A stretch of 64,000 bases of DNA from Acidobacteriota bacterium. GTDB lineage: Bacteria > Acidobacteriota > Vicinamibacteria > Vicinamibacterales > CAVVIG01. The translations under genes and the position numbers were made by a program. The notes beneath the pieces are model-generated. The model did not search any database. It was not told the origin of the DNA and worked only from the letters and a program-made list of their open reading frames with translations. Below are positions 17,920-26,878 of the stretch, in pieces (positions within the stretch are counted from its first letter, which is position 1; every line of letters starts with the position of its first letter). The DNA lies in the NCBI GenBank assembly GCA_003222395.1, contig QHWB01000053.1, positions 1-64,000 on the forward strand, read 5' to 3'.

Positions 17920-18282
17920 TTAATTGGAGGAAGAAATCACCCGGAAGTCACCAGGGCGCGTAGCACTCCTAGAGCGGGCCGGCAGAACTGATCCGCGACG
18001 TTTGATGGAGAAGCGCTCGACCGCAACCGCAAACGTGGACCCTCCGGCGAAGCCGGTATCGATCATTCGTACTGTGCGGCCGTGGCCGACGAGGCAGCCA
18101 CCCGGCGACATGCCGATGACGATGTCGAGTTGAGCGCAACCGGAAGGTTCGTCGCCCTGGATTAGCGCTCCGCTCGTGCTGACGCTGCGCGTGACGCCAC
18201 GATGCCACACGAGCTCACCGGCGGAGCGATACCATGCGTTCAACCGAAGCGCGAACCGGGTCGGGCGCCGAAGATCCTGCAT
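17920..18282 (-). CDS. PilZ domain protein
   Basis: About 120 residues from the ATG at 18280-18282. The layout matches PilZ domains: a basic start (MQDLRRPTRFALRLNAWYRS), VWHRGVTRSVSTSGALIQ corresponding to the DxSxxG region (here SVSTSGALI), then LDIVIGMSPGG and VGHGRTVRM. The N-terminal RxxxR is weakly met by RRPTR. PilZ domains bind cyclic di-GMP and often control motility or exopolysaccharide; loss of the Asp may weaken binding. An upstream ATG at 18348 would add a hydrophobic stretch and is an alternative. The gene is downstream of two LuxR-type regulators on the same strand. Confidence 0.7.
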   Translation of the reverse strand: MQDLRRPTRFALRLNAWYRSAGELVWHRGVTRSVSTSGALIQGDEPSGCAQLDIVIGMSPGGCLVGHGRTVRMIDTGFAGGSTFAVAVERFSIKRRGSVLPARSRSATRPGDFRVISSSN

Positions 18283-18416
18283 GAAACCAACTGCGGCAAC
18301 AGAGATGCCACTCGCCGCAATCGCGAATTTCGAAACAAACCAGAACAAACGGTCGGATCAGTCGAGACGAAGATCGTGAACTTCTTACCGAGGTTGTACA
18401 CCAGCCGACCGCGTCC

Positions 18417-19163
18417 TCAATTGACGAGGCCGTGCCGAGCGGCGGTGAACGCGAGCTCGGCACGATTCGCGACGCCTACCTTGTCGAAGATCCGCGTGAG
18501 GTGATTCTTGACTGTCCGCTCGCTCACTGCGAAGCGCGCCGCGATTTCCCTGTTGTTACAGCCTTCGCCGACCAGCGACAGCACTTCGCGCTCGCGCTGT
18601 GTCAGACCGAACGGCTGTCTCCCGACGGCGCCGCACGACGGTTGCAGGAGCGCGCGCACGATGTCGAGGAGGTCGCCAACCAGAGGCTGATCCACCCATG
18701 ACGCGCCCGCCATCACGCGAGTCATCGCCTCGAACAGTAACTCGGTCGCCGCATCTTTTCGCACCACGCCGCGAGCGCCCAGCTGAATTGCGGTGACCAG
18801 CTCGGGCTTGTCCAGCGTCCCCGAAAGGATGATTGTGCGCGTCACGTCCTCATCTTCGTGAAGCTCACGCAGCGCCTCGAGACCGGAACGCCGCGGCATG
18901 GAGAGGTCGAGCAGTAGAAGGTCGGGATGCGCCGCCCGAACGATCTCTACGGTTTCCTCGCCGCTACTCGCCTCGCCCACCAACTCGAATCCGCTGCCGA
19001 CCTCGACCGCGTACACGTCTCGGACGACTGACGGCGGAACGGCAAGGAGGTGTCGCAGGCTCGCCCTGAACATGCTCTCGTCGTCGGCGATCACCACGCG
19101 CGCCGGACGCGGCGCCTGCTGAACCTCGACCCCTTCGTGCCCGAACGGATTGCGCATCCCCAA
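18417..19163 (-). CDS. NarL/FixJ-type response regulator
   Basis: A 248-residue two-component regulator. The receiver has the full set of phosphorylation residues: acidic pair in IADDESMFRASL, phospho-acceptor Asp in LLLLDLSMPRRSG, Ser in IILSGT and Lys in VVRKDA. A linker leads to a LuxR-type helix-turn-helix (LTQREREVLSLVGEGCNNRE, then SERTVKNHLTRIFDKVGVAN). No histidine kinase gene is in the window, so its partner is elsewhere. It is tandem with a paralogue at 19301-20002, whose receiver is degenerate. The close ATG codons at the N-terminus leave the exact start open by a few residues. Confidence 0.93.
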   Translation of the reverse strand: MGMRNPFGHEGVEVQQAPRPARVVIADDESMFRASLRHLLAVPPSVVRDVYAVEVGSGFELVGEASSGEETVEIVRAAHPDLLLLDLSMPRRSGLEALRELHEDEDVTRTIILSGTLDKPELVTAIQLGARGVVRKDAATELLFEAMTRVMAGASWVDQPLVGDLLDIVRALLQPSCGAVGRQPFGLTQREREVLSLVGEGCNNREIAARFAVSERTVKNHLTRIFDKVGVANRAELAFTAARHGLVN

Positions 19164-19300
19164 AGTCGCAAGCTGTCAGCAAATGGCGCGCCGATCGGAA
19201 CGACGCGAATATGTCGCTTGCGGACTCGATGGGCTCGTGCGTGTATCAGCCGCGAAACATCTTCGGGCGGATGCGGCAGATTGGGTGAGAAGCTGGCGTC

Positions 19301-20002
19301 TCACTCGTCGCTCAGTAAACCGTGATACGCGGCGAACAGCGCGAGCTCGACGCGATTGGAACAGCCGACCTTGTTGAAGATGTGCACGATGTGGCGCTTG
19401 ACGGTGTTCTCGCTGATGCCGAGACGCGCGGCGACCTCGCGGTTGGTTTCGCCATTGACGATGGCCCGCACGATCTGGAGCTCGCGGCGCGTGAGCCCGA
19501 AGCGTTTTGCGGCGTCTGGTACGCGCTCGAGCCGGCGTAGGTTGGCAAGCGCCTCGCCGAGGGCACACTCGCGGCCGATCCAGTAGTGGCCGGCCAACAC
19601 GGCATCGATGCTCTTGAAGAGCAGATCCGCTGTCGCATCTCTCGCCACGACGCCGTATGCGCCGAAGTGCAGCGCCTGGCTGATCACTAACGTATCGACT
19701 GCTTTCACCAGCAGAATCGTTCGAACCGAAACGCCAGAGGCGGCAAGGCGTTTCAGCATCTCCACTGCCGGAGCGCCGGAGGACTGACACCCGAGCAACA
19801 AGATATCGGGTTGAAGGTCGCGCACGAGCGCGTCGGCGGCGGATCCGATATCCACGCGCGCGACGATCTGCAGCCGCGCATCGGTTCCGAGCAGCAATTG
19901 CAGCCCGTCGCGGAAGATCGGCAAGGCGTCCGCGATGACGATGCGGACCGACCGCGCGTTCGGGTCGTCGCCCGAGGTATCCTGCGTTCGTGAGCGCGCC
20001 AT
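19301..20002 (-). CDS. LuxR-type regulator with degenerate receiver domain
   Basis: A 233-residue paralogue of the neighbouring regulator. The LuxR helix-turn-helix is intact (LTRRELQIVRAIVNGETNRE, SENTVKRHIVHIFNKVGCSN). The receiver has lost its phosphorylation chemistry: the phospho-acceptor Asp is replaced by Gly71 (PDILLLGCQSSG), the Ser/Thr by Val (TILLVKA) and the conserved Lys by Arg (VVARDA). Only one of the paired acidic residues remains (IADALPIF). Such pseudo-receivers work without phosphorylation, through ligand binding or protein contacts. It lies 137 bases upstream of the canonical regulator in the same orientation, so the two could be co-transcribed and could form heterodimers; that is inference. 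Confidence 0.9.
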   Translation of the reverse strand: MARSRTQDTSGDDPNARSVRIVIADALPIFRDGLQLLLGTDARLQIVARVDIGSAADALVRDLQPDILLLGCQSSGAPAVEMLKRLAASGVSVRTILLVKAVDTLVISQALHFGAYGVVARDATADLLFKSIDAVLAGHYWIGRECALGEALANLRRLERVPDAAKRFGLTRRELQIVRAIVNGETNREVAARLGISENTVKRHIVHIFNKVGCSNRVELALFAAYHGLLSDE

Positions 20003-20115
20003 GCTCGAGCCATCCCCCGAAGTCTCGTGCGCGATTGCTGGTCAATTATGACGGTCGAGCGGACTAGCACGGACACCAAAAACCGTAAGGACCAACTTAT
20101 CTTGAAGGACCCAAA

Positions 20116-20164
20116 CAATAAATTGGAGGAAGAAAATGGACCCAGGTCATCCACTGCTTGAGCG
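20116..20164 (+). other. ribosome-binding site with a 10-codon ORF
   Basis: AATTGGAGGAAGAAA is followed at once by an ATG and a 10-codon frame (MDPGHPLLER, then TAG). The same 15-base leader occurs near 17916-17930. The frame may be a leader peptide or the start of a gene whose body was lost. Nothing recognisable follows in frame. Confidence 0.3.
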
Positions 20165-20167
20165 CTA

Positions 20168-20211
20168 GTGCACACCGACTCGATGCGGCTGTGGGTCCGA
20201 ACGGTGTGCAC
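20168..20211. repeat. inverted repeat downstream of subtilase
   Basis: A perfect 10-bp inverted repeat, GTGCACACCG (20168-20177) and CGGTGTGCAC (20202-20211), with a 24-base spacer. It lies 25 bases past the stop of the minus-strand subtilase. There is no T-run, so it is a weak terminator candidate or a protein-binding site. Confidence 0.5.
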
Positions 20212-20235
20212 CCGCGTCTTGGGCTTCGGCGCGTT

Positions 20236-21483
20236 CTAGTAACCGCCGGTGTACACCAGATACCCGTAGTAGCGGCCCGGCATCGGTGTCGTCGGATCAC
20301 CGCTGAAGCCGTAGCCGAACGGCTGCACCGATGCATCGGCTCGCAGCTGGTTGATGATGGTCGCCGGCGTCCCGCTGCATAGTCCGTTCGCGATGCACAG
20401 CGCGGCGGCGCCGGCGACGTGCGGCGACGCCATGCTCGTTCCGGAGATGGTGCTGTACCCGCCGCCCTTCCACGTCGACAGAATGCACACGCCAGGAGCA
20501 GCCACGGTGTGCCCTTCGTCGGCGGGACCGGCGAAATTGCTGAAGTCTGCGGCGGCTGAATCGTCGGTGCCCGCTCGGCACGTCGCCGCCGCGCCGCCGC
20601 CCGGCTGTCCGTCGTAGTCGGCGACGGCCGTGACCGCCAGCACCTCGTCGTACGCCGCCGGCACGATGGTCGCGAGATCACGGCCGTCGTTCCCCGCCGC
20701 GACGACGTAGGTCACGCCCGCGGCCACCGACCCGCAAATCGACCTGTGAAGCGCGTCGGCGTTGCTGTTGCCGCAGTTGCCGTCGTCGGCGCCGGCGCCT
20801 TCGAGGCTCAGGTTCGCCACTTTGATGTTCAGCGCCGCGGCGTTGGCGGTCACCCAGTCGACGCCGCACGCGATCGACGAGTAGCTGCCGTTGCCCCGGT
20901 TGTCGAGAACTCGAACCGAATAGATGGGGATGCCCGGCGCGACGCCGACGACTCCGGTCGTGTTGTTGATCGCGCCGATCGTGCCGGCGACGTGCGTCCC
21001 GTGGCCGTTGCCGTCGCTGAAGCTGCCGCCGGTCGAGCAGTTCTTGCCACCAGCGATGTTGAGGTCGGCGTGCGGTCCGCTGCCGGTGTCGATGACGGCG
21101 ACTGCAAAGCTCCACGAGTTCGACGCGAAATGCGAGCTGAGGTCGGCGTCGATCCGGTTGACGCCGGTGGGAAGCGTCTGGGCGGCCGCGTGCACCGGAC
21201 GATCCTCCGAGAGGAACGCCACGGACGGATCGCGCCGAATGTCGTCGAGGCGCGCGTCCGGAATCGCCGCGGCATAACCCTTCATCGCGCTGCTGTAGAC
21301 ATGCGAGATCGCGAGACCGTAGGCGCGTCCATGTGAGGCCGCATGCCCGGCCGCATCCGCCTCGTCGTCGTGGAATACCACGATGTAATTCTTCACGCGG
21401 GCCTCGGATGAGACCTGTCCTAAAAGCAGTTGCGTACTCGCCGCGAGCGCCGCACCGGCGATCCCGATTACCACTCGATTCAT
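20236..21483 (-). CDS. secreted subtilisin-like serine protease (S8) with I9 prodomain
   Basis: A 415-residue extracellular protease. The ATG at 21481-21483 follows AGGGAG and opens a signal peptide (MNRVVIGIAGAALAASTQLL). Residues 32-100 form an inhibitor I9 prodomain (KNYIVVFHDDEADAAGHAAS, SEDRPVHAA) that acts as folding chaperone and is removed. The catalytic domain shows Asp132 (AVIDTGSGPHADL), His161 (GNGHGTHVAGT), Asn265 (VAAGNDG) and Ser350 (ISGTSMASPHVAGAAAL). Unlike the subtilase at 10384 it ends soon after the catalytic core and has no PKD or FN3 modules. Several Cys residues suggest disulfides, consistent with export. It appears monocistronic. Confidence 0.95.
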   Translation of the reverse strand: MNRVVIGIAGAALAASTQLLLGQVSSEARVKNYIVVFHDDEADAAGHAASHGRAYGLAISHVYSSAMKGYAAAIPDARLDDIRRDPSVAFLSEDRPVHAAAQTLPTGVNRIDADLSSHFASNSWSFAVAVIDTGSGPHADLNIAGGKNCSTGGSFSDGNGHGTHVAGTIGAINNTTGVVGVAPGIPIYSVRVLDNRGNGSYSSIACGVDWVTANAAALNIKVANLSLEGAGADDGNCGNSNADALHRSICGSVAAGVTYVVAAGNDGRDLATIVPAAYDEVLAVTAVADYDGQPGGGAAATCRAGTDDSAAADFSNFAGPADEGHTVAAPGVCILSTWKGGGYSTISGTSMASPHVAGAAALCIANGLCSGTPATIINQLRADASVQPFGYGFSGDPTTPMPGRYYGYLVYTGGY

Positions 21484-21719
21484 GGATTTCTCCCTGTTGT
21501 CCGTACCGAAGCCGTCAGCGTGTGGTGATCGCTCAGCAAGATGAGATCCGTGCCATGAATCGAGCGGCGGTGCCGATTTTGGGAAAGGAGCGCCGCGAAA
21601 ATCTGCCGCAGGAGCGACTAAGTTAGGCGGCCGCCCGGAAAACGCCGGATCGGAGGACGCAGAAGTGTTGGCGCTCTGAGGCGAACGGGGCTTACGATTT
21701 CTGTTGAGGCCCTGGGCTG

Positions 21720-23945
21720 ATGGCATCCTCGTCGCGGCCGCTCGAGCGCGTGGACGAATTCTTGAGGCGCGTTGCGCACCTCAACGCCCGCTATCGCGGC
21801 GGCGAGATGCGCGCCTACGTTCCCGATGCGTTGCTCAACGGCGACCGTCCGCTCGAGGAGCTCGTCGAACAACACCTTCCCAAGTCGCATGCCGCCCTCG
21901 CCGCCGCATCTCGCAGTCTGTTCTTCTCGCTCCCGGTCGCGTTCGATCCATCGGAGTCGGTCGGACCGTACCTCGGGATCGCGGATCGCGACGGTTCGGG
22001 CGAGCCGTATCGATTCCTCGACATGGGAGCGCTCATCGCGACGCAGGCGTTCGGCGAGAACGACCCGCGGGTAGTCGAAGCGATCGTCGATTCGCTGCCG
22101 TTCGTCACGTCGCGCTACGCGCATTCCGAGTACCAGACGACGCTCTCGCTGCGACTGAAGGCCGAGCTGAATCGCATTGCGCCACCCGGGACGCCTCGCC
22201 ACTTCATCGTCAACACAGGTGCGGAAGCCGTCGAGAACGCCATCAAGTCGGTCCTCCTGAACCGCGTGAAGACATCGGACGAGGGCGACGGCGGCTTCAT
22301 CGTGTCTTTCGAGGGCGCCTTCCACGGCCGCACGCTCGGAAGCCTCGCGGTTACGCACCGGAAGAAAGCGCGGCTTGGCTTTCCGACATTCGACTGGCCG
22401 CACATTCTCTTTCCGCTCGACGAACCACGCGCGCCAAAGGAGAGCGCGAGACGCGAGGAGCGCAGCCTGAAACAGCTGTGGGACCTTCTGGTGTCCGGCC
22501 GCCTGCCACGCGCTGACAAGAGTAAGGACACGTTCCGTCGCGACATGGACGCGCTCGACGAGTTCCTCGCGCAGCCAGGCGGCGACGTGAACGCGTTCGT
22601 GCAGGCGCAGCGCGCCGCCCTGACGCCAGATGTCGTCCGGCGCGCCCGGCGCGTCGCCGCGGTGCTGGTCGAGCCCATTCAGGGCGAGGGCGGCGTGCGC
22701 GTGCCGAGCGCACGTTTCATGAAGAAGCTGCGGCTGCTGACGCGAATCTACGATGTGCCGCTGATTTTCGACGAAGTGCAGACCGGCTGGGGCATGTCGG
22801 GACGGTTGTGGGCACACGAGCTGTTCGATCTGCCTTCTCCGCCCGACGTGGTCACCTGGGCGAAGAAGGCGCAGAACGGCGTCCTGTTCGTGAGCGAGGA
22901 GCTGGCCACCTTCTTCCAGGAAGAGAAGAAGTTCAATACCACGTGGGAAGGCGATTCGGTCGGCATGGTCCGCCTGCTGGCGCTGCTCGACAAACTGGAC
23001 CTCGAACAAGTCCGGCGTACCGGCGAGCGAGCCAAGGCCGGTCTCGAGGCGCTCACACGGGAGTACCGCGCGATCCTCAAGAACGTTCGCGGCGTCGGCG
23101 TCATGCTCGCGTTCGACGTCATGCGCGCCGACTGGTGCGATACGCTGCGCGACCGGGCGTTCCGCCGCGGTCTCATCTTGCTGCCTGCCGGCGAACGTGT
23201 GCTTCGCTTCTATCCGCGCTACGATACCGAGCCATCGTCGATTGACGAGGCGTTGTCGATCCTGCGCCTCGCCCTCGAAGACATCGCCGGTCAGCGCGCC
23301 ACGCCGGAACCGACGACCGCCGTGGAAGTCCGCGTCGGCACCCTCGCAGTTCCGCTCGACACGATCGAGACGGCCGTGCTGACCGCCGAGAACTTCGAAC
23401 GATACAAGCTTCAGATCTTCGCGATCGAACAGGCGCGCTATGGCGACATGACGCAGTATCCGCCCGACGTGCTTCGGGCGGGACGACGGCCGTTGCTCCA
23501 GTTTCCGCTCGAGACGCTGGAAGCGACGATCGCCAATCCACGTGCGATCGGCCTGGCTCTTCGCGATCGGGTGTCGGACCGCTTCGTCGCCTACGCATTG
23601 GGCAGCAGCCTCGAGAACCACGACGAGGAGGGCGTCAGCTCGGACCCGCGCTTCGGCGACAACAACACGTTTTATCTCCAGGCTCTCGCGACGCTGCCGA
23701 CGGTTCAGAACGGCATCGAGCTCGAGAATGCCTTGCTCGATTCGCTGCGCGACCGTGCGGTCGCGGCCGGATTCGAGTTCCTGTCGACGCTCATCGAGAA
23801 TCGGTTGCGAGAGACGGGACCCGACTGGATCAAGAACGCTGAAGTCCTCGAGCGGATTGACAATTACCTGCAAAGCGGCACGGCCTTCGTCTACGTTCAG
23901 GCACCGCTGCAGCCCGTCGCAGAAGCGGAGCCCGCCGCGCCCTGA
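21720..23945 (+). CDS. class III aminotransferase fused to a GNAT-like domain
   Basis: A 741-residue fusion. Residues 60-535 are a PLP-dependent class III aminotransferase: VNTGAEAVENAIK, SFEGAFHGRTLGSLAVTHRK, VEPIQGEGG, the PLP Asp at 351 (IFDEVQTGWGMSG) and the Schiff-base Lys at 382 or 383 (VTWAKKAQNG). The closest pattern I recall is L-lysine 6-aminotransferase. About 60 extra residues lie between the cofactor motifs. From about residue 560 a separate domain follows (FERYKLQIFAIEQARYGDMT, AIGLALRDRVSDRFVAYALG) resembling GNAT acyltransferases. One polypeptide could thus transaminate and acylate an amino substrate. The start ATG is weakly supported by a Shine-Dalgarno. It converges with the malate synthase-like gene. 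Confidence 0.85.
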   Translation: MASSSRPLERVDEFLRRVAHLNARYRGGEMRAYVPDALLNGDRPLEELVEQHLPKSHAALAAASRSLFFSLPVAFDPSESVGPYLGIADRDGSGEPYRFLDMGALIATQAFGENDPRVVEAIVDSLPFVTSRYAHSEYQTTLSLRLKAELNRIAPPGTPRHFIVNTGAEAVENAIKSVLLNRVKTSDEGDGGFIVSFEGAFHGRTLGSLAVTHRKKARLGFPTFDWPHILFPLDEPRAPKESARREERSLKQLWDLLVSGRLPRADKSKDTFRRDMDALDEFLAQPGGDVNAFVQAQRAALTPDVVRRARRVAAVLVEPIQGEGGVRVPSARFMKKLRLLTRIYDVPLIFDEVQTGWGMSGRLWAHELFDLPSPPDVVTWAKKAQNGVLFVSEELATFFQEEKKFNTTWEGDSVGMVRLLALLDKLDLEQVRRTGERAKAGLEALTREYRAILKNVRGVGVMLAFDVMRADWCDTLRDRAFRRGLILLPAGERVLRFYPRYDTEPSSIDEALSILRLALEDIAGQRATPEPTTAVEVRVGTLAVPLDTIETAVLTAENFERYKLQIFAIEQARYGDMTQYPPDVLRAGRRPLLQFPLETLEATIANPRAIGLALRDRVSDRFVAYALGSSLENHDEEGVSSDPRFGDNNTFYLQALATLPTVQNGIELENALLDSLRDRAVAAGFEFLSTLIENRLRETGPDWIKNAEVLERIDNYLQSGTAFVYVQAPLQPVAEAEPAAP

Positions 23946-23966
23946 GCCGAAGAGCGCGATCAGGTC

Positions 23967-26333
23967 TCACCCGATTTCCGCCTGCTTCACAGATTGCCGG
24001 CGTTTCGTAGCCTCCGGAAAAATGTCGTACACATAATCGTGGGCGCTCAGCGCGACCTTCTCCAGCGTCGCGGCTTCAACACGCCTGACGATCTCCTCGC
24101 GCGAGAGATCGAAGATCGCCTCGAGCAGCTGCGCGCGCTCGCGGGCGCCGGCCTGCGCGACGATGAAGAGCACGCGCGCACTGTGCTGGATGTAACGGGG
24201 CGACAGCAATTGACGCTTCAGGATCTCCATGATGATCGGCGCCTTGGCGCGATCGAAACGGCCGGGGTCGCCGCGCCGATCCAGCTCGTCGAAAAACGCG
24301 GCGGTCCATTGGTTGTGGCAGTCCCACAACTTTTCGAACAGATCTCTGGAGAACCGCGTGCCTGCCTTGACCGCGAACGCGTTCGACGCCGGCACGATGC
24401 CGTCCTCGGTAAGCGCCGGTCCCTTGAGATAGCCATCCTTCGTGATGGCCGCTTCATGACGCAGGAGACTCCACAACCAGGAGACGTCGATGCGATACGT
24501 GGCCAGGTCGTTCATGAAGCGCAGCGACAGCTCGTAGTCGTCGATCGCAGCCGCGAAATTTCCGTTCAGGATTTGGAAGCCGTAGTTGGCCGCCATGTAG
24601 AACGCATGTTGAATATGCTCGATCGTGATGTCGCCGGCCGGCACACCGTAGATGCTGGCCCATCGTTCTGACGTCAGGAGCTTCTCGGGAGTGTCGAATG
24701 CGTCCCTGCTGACGACCCACGGTGTGATCCGGCCTTTCGCGTCCAACAGGCCGCGGGAATGCAGAAGCAGACGCTCCGCTTCAGTCAAACCGCTGGCGAC
24801 GGTCGGTACGGCTCTGCCCTTCACGTCGACGGTTTCCCGCGGCGCATCCAGAACGGCTTGAAGCTCGTTCACTGACGCGCGCAGGGGCGCGTTGCCCGCA
24901 CCGACATATGACGGTTCCGGGCTCGCCACCCAGCTCTGACGATACGCATCGTAGAGTCGACCGTTCACGCGGCGCATCAGTATGTCTTCGAGCGTAGGCG
25001 CTTCGACATTGTTCAGGGCAGGCTGACCGGCAATCAGCGGCTCGTCGGGCACGAACATCAATCCCAGCAGGCGCTCCCGCAATTTGTCGATGACCATCGC
25101 GCGCAGCGCAAGCGGGTTGTACCTGGAGCGGCCGTACGGATCGGTCGGTGGATAAATCATGATCGCCGCCATCCCGCCAATCGGGGCGCCGTGGCTCAGT
25201 TCGCCGCGCTTCATGCCCGCCATCAGCATGACCAGCGCGTTGTACCGTTGGTACGCGATCATGTTCGGCGCAGCCATGTTGATCGACTGCGGATCCGGAT
25301 AGACGCCTTCGGGATCGTCCTTCCACATTTCGATCAGGCTGCCGAGATAATCCCACCGGCCGACGTTCGTCCCAAGAAGGCGGCGCCGCAGGACCCAGGC
25401 GATCGCGGGAAGAAACCGGCCGGCATTTCCCTCTTCGTAGAGGACCTTGATTTTGAACGTGCCGGGCTGCACGCCGATCGAGCCTTCGAGCCGTGACAGA
25501 AGCTTCTCGATGATGAGCGCTTCCTGGGGCGTCTGGATCTTCGGAATGTAGAAATAGACGCCGGTGCGCGCACGTGCGAGCGCCTCGTAATTGTTGAGCG
25601 CCCACAGCACCGCGACAGCGACGACGCCTGGCACTGGTTCGCCGTCGACTGTGATCTGGTCGAACCGCACGTGGATCCCGGGGGGCCGCGCAAAGCGCGT
25701 CGGCCACCGCTCGGGAGGTCGGTCGATCTTGTACGCTCGCCGTTGACCTTTCTTCGTCACTTCGTACGCGCGGCCGGTCCACGTCCCCTCGAAAATATCT
25801 TTCGCGTTCCGCAACGCGGCAAATACACCGACCGGTTCGCGCTCCGGCGTCCCATCGGGCCGGAAGTGGGCCGGCGACGCGTCTTCGAAGTCCGGCATGT
25901 TCATGGGCGCCGCACTGTTCAACGCGTTGAACGCCATGTCCAGCGGATGCCACGGACCGGTCAGCTCGAGGCCCGCATTCGCGGATGGATGGGCATCGTC
26001 AGGGATCTTCACTTCGTCGTTGAGCCGCCAGCGCCACTCGCTGTCGCGGCCGAGGAAGTTGTCAATCAAACCCTGGACGATCTGGTGAAACGTTCGGAAC
26101 CGTCCGGTGACCGGATCCTCGAAGGTCTCGTCCCATTTCGGCCACGCATATTTCTCGCGGACCGGCGCGGTCGACTGCAGGAGCGCCCGTCGCGCAGCGA
26201 GGGCGGCCGCGATGTCGGGACCGAGCTCGCGGGCGAGCGTCGACATGGTCTCTTCGACATTCACCTTCCGGCCGTTGATCGTTTTGGTCCCGAACAGTTC
26301 CGGGACCTTCTGGAGGATGTCCTCACGAATCAT
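23967..26333 (-). CDS. malate synthase-like enzyme
   Basis: A 788-residue protein with the malate synthase fold. Recognisable stretches are GVYFYIPKIQTPQEALIIEK, GTFKIKVLYEEGNAGRF, GTNVGRWDYLGSLIEMWKDD and GELSHGAPIGGMAAIMI, matching the AceB order of active-site segments (catalytic Arg/Asp region, GRWDY, HAMGGMAA). Malate synthase condenses glyoxylate and acetyl-CoA in the glyoxylate shunt. The protein is longer and more divergent than the roughly 530-residue AceB enzymes, with an extended N-terminus and a C-terminal helical region, so the substrate could differ. I chose the ATG at 26331-26333 because the MIREDILQKVPELFG start looks native; upstream codons are Arg-rich noise. No isocitrate lyase gene is in the window. 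Confidence 0.82.
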   Translation of the reverse strand: MIREDILQKVPELFGTKTINGRKVNVEETMSTLARELGPDIAAALAARRALLQSTAPVREKYAWPKWDETFEDPVTGRFRTFHQIVQGLIDNFLGRDSEWRWRLNDEVKIPDDAHPSANAGLELTGPWHPLDMAFNALNSAAPMNMPDFEDASPAHFRPDGTPEREPVGVFAALRNAKDIFEGTWTGRAYEVTKKGQRRAYKIDRPPERWPTRFARPPGIHVRFDQITVDGEPVPGVVAVAVLWALNNYEALARARTGVYFYIPKIQTPQEALIIEKLLSRLEGSIGVQPGTFKIKVLYEEGNAGRFLPAIAWVLRRRLLGTNVGRWDYLGSLIEMWKDDPEGVYPDPQSINMAAPNMIAYQRYNALVMLMAGMKRGELSHGAPIGGMAAIMIYPPTDPYGRSRYNPLALRAMVIDKLRERLLGLMFVPDEPLIAGQPALNNVEAPTLEDILMRRVNGRLYDAYRQSWVASPEPSYVGAGNAPLRASVNELQAVLDAPRETVDVKGRAVPTVASGLTEAERLLLHSRGLLDAKGRITPWVVSRDAFDTPEKLLTSERWASIYGVPAGDITIEHIQHAFYMAANYGFQILNGNFAAAIDDYELSLRFMNDLATYRIDVSWLWSLLRHEAAITKDGYLKGPALTEDGIVPASNAFAVKAGTRFSRDLFEKLWDCHNQWTAAFFDELDRRGDPGRFDRAKAPIIMEILKRQLLSPRYIQHSARVLFIVAQAGARERAQLLEAIFDLSREEIVRRVEAATLEKVALSAHDYVYDIFPEATKRRQSVKQAEIG

Positions 26334-26356
26334 GGCGTGAACGGCTATCCTTTCTC

Positions 26357-26878
26357 GTGTCCCTGCTCTTGACCGGCCGGCCGGGCATCGGCAAGACGAC
26401 CGTCCTCCGCGCAGCGGCACACAAGCTCGCACCTCTTCATCTCGTCGGATTCTACACGGAGGAGATTCGCGCAAATCGCGAACGACTCGGATTCCGCCTC
26501 GTCACTTTCGCCGGTGAGCACGCCGTCATCGCTCACATCCGGCTACCACCGCCGCGCGTGAGCAATTACGGCGTCGACGTTGCGGCGATCGATCGATTCG
26601 CGGCCGCATTGGGACACGCGCCCGGCCGCTCGGCCGTTTACCTGATCGACGAAATCGGCAAGATGGAGTGCATGTCTGAGGCGTTCGTGGACGCCGTGGG
26701 GCGTCTGCTCGAGAACCGCCGCCCGCTGGTCGCGACCGTGGCGCAGCGCGGCGGCGGGTTCATCGACGAGGTGAAGGACCGGGGCGACGTCGAGCTGTGG
26801 CACGTGACGCTGACGACACGCGACTCGCTGCCCGACCGAATTGTCGCGTGGGTTCACTCCGCGATCCGCGATTGCTGA
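26357..26878 (+). CDS. THEP1-type nucleoside-triphosphatase
   Basis: A 173-residue P-loop NTPase of the THEP1 family. Walker A is GRPGIGKTT (residues 7-15) and Walker B is VYLIDEIGKMEC; the family phrase LVGFYTEEIR follows the P-loop. THEP1 proteins hydrolyse NTPs in vitro; their cellular role is unclear. The GTG start lies only 23 bases from the divergent malate synthase-like start and shows no Shine-Dalgarno, so transcripts may be nearly leaderless. A slightly different start cannot be excluded. Confidence 0.88.
   Translation: MSLLLTGRPGIGKTTVLRAAAHKLAPLHLVGFYTEEIRANRERLGFRLVTFAGEHAVIAHIRLPPPRVSNYGVDVAAIDRFAAALGHAPGRSAVYLIDEIGKMECMSEAFVDAVGRLLENRRPLVATVAQRGGGFIDEVKDRGDVELWHVTLTTRDSLPDRIVAWVHSAIRDC

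Noticed and set aside
21618-23873. A 751-codon minus-strand frame over the aminotransferase fusion
   Set aside because: The plus strand has full class III aminotransferase motifs; the antisense product is Arg/Gln-rich without recognisable domains.
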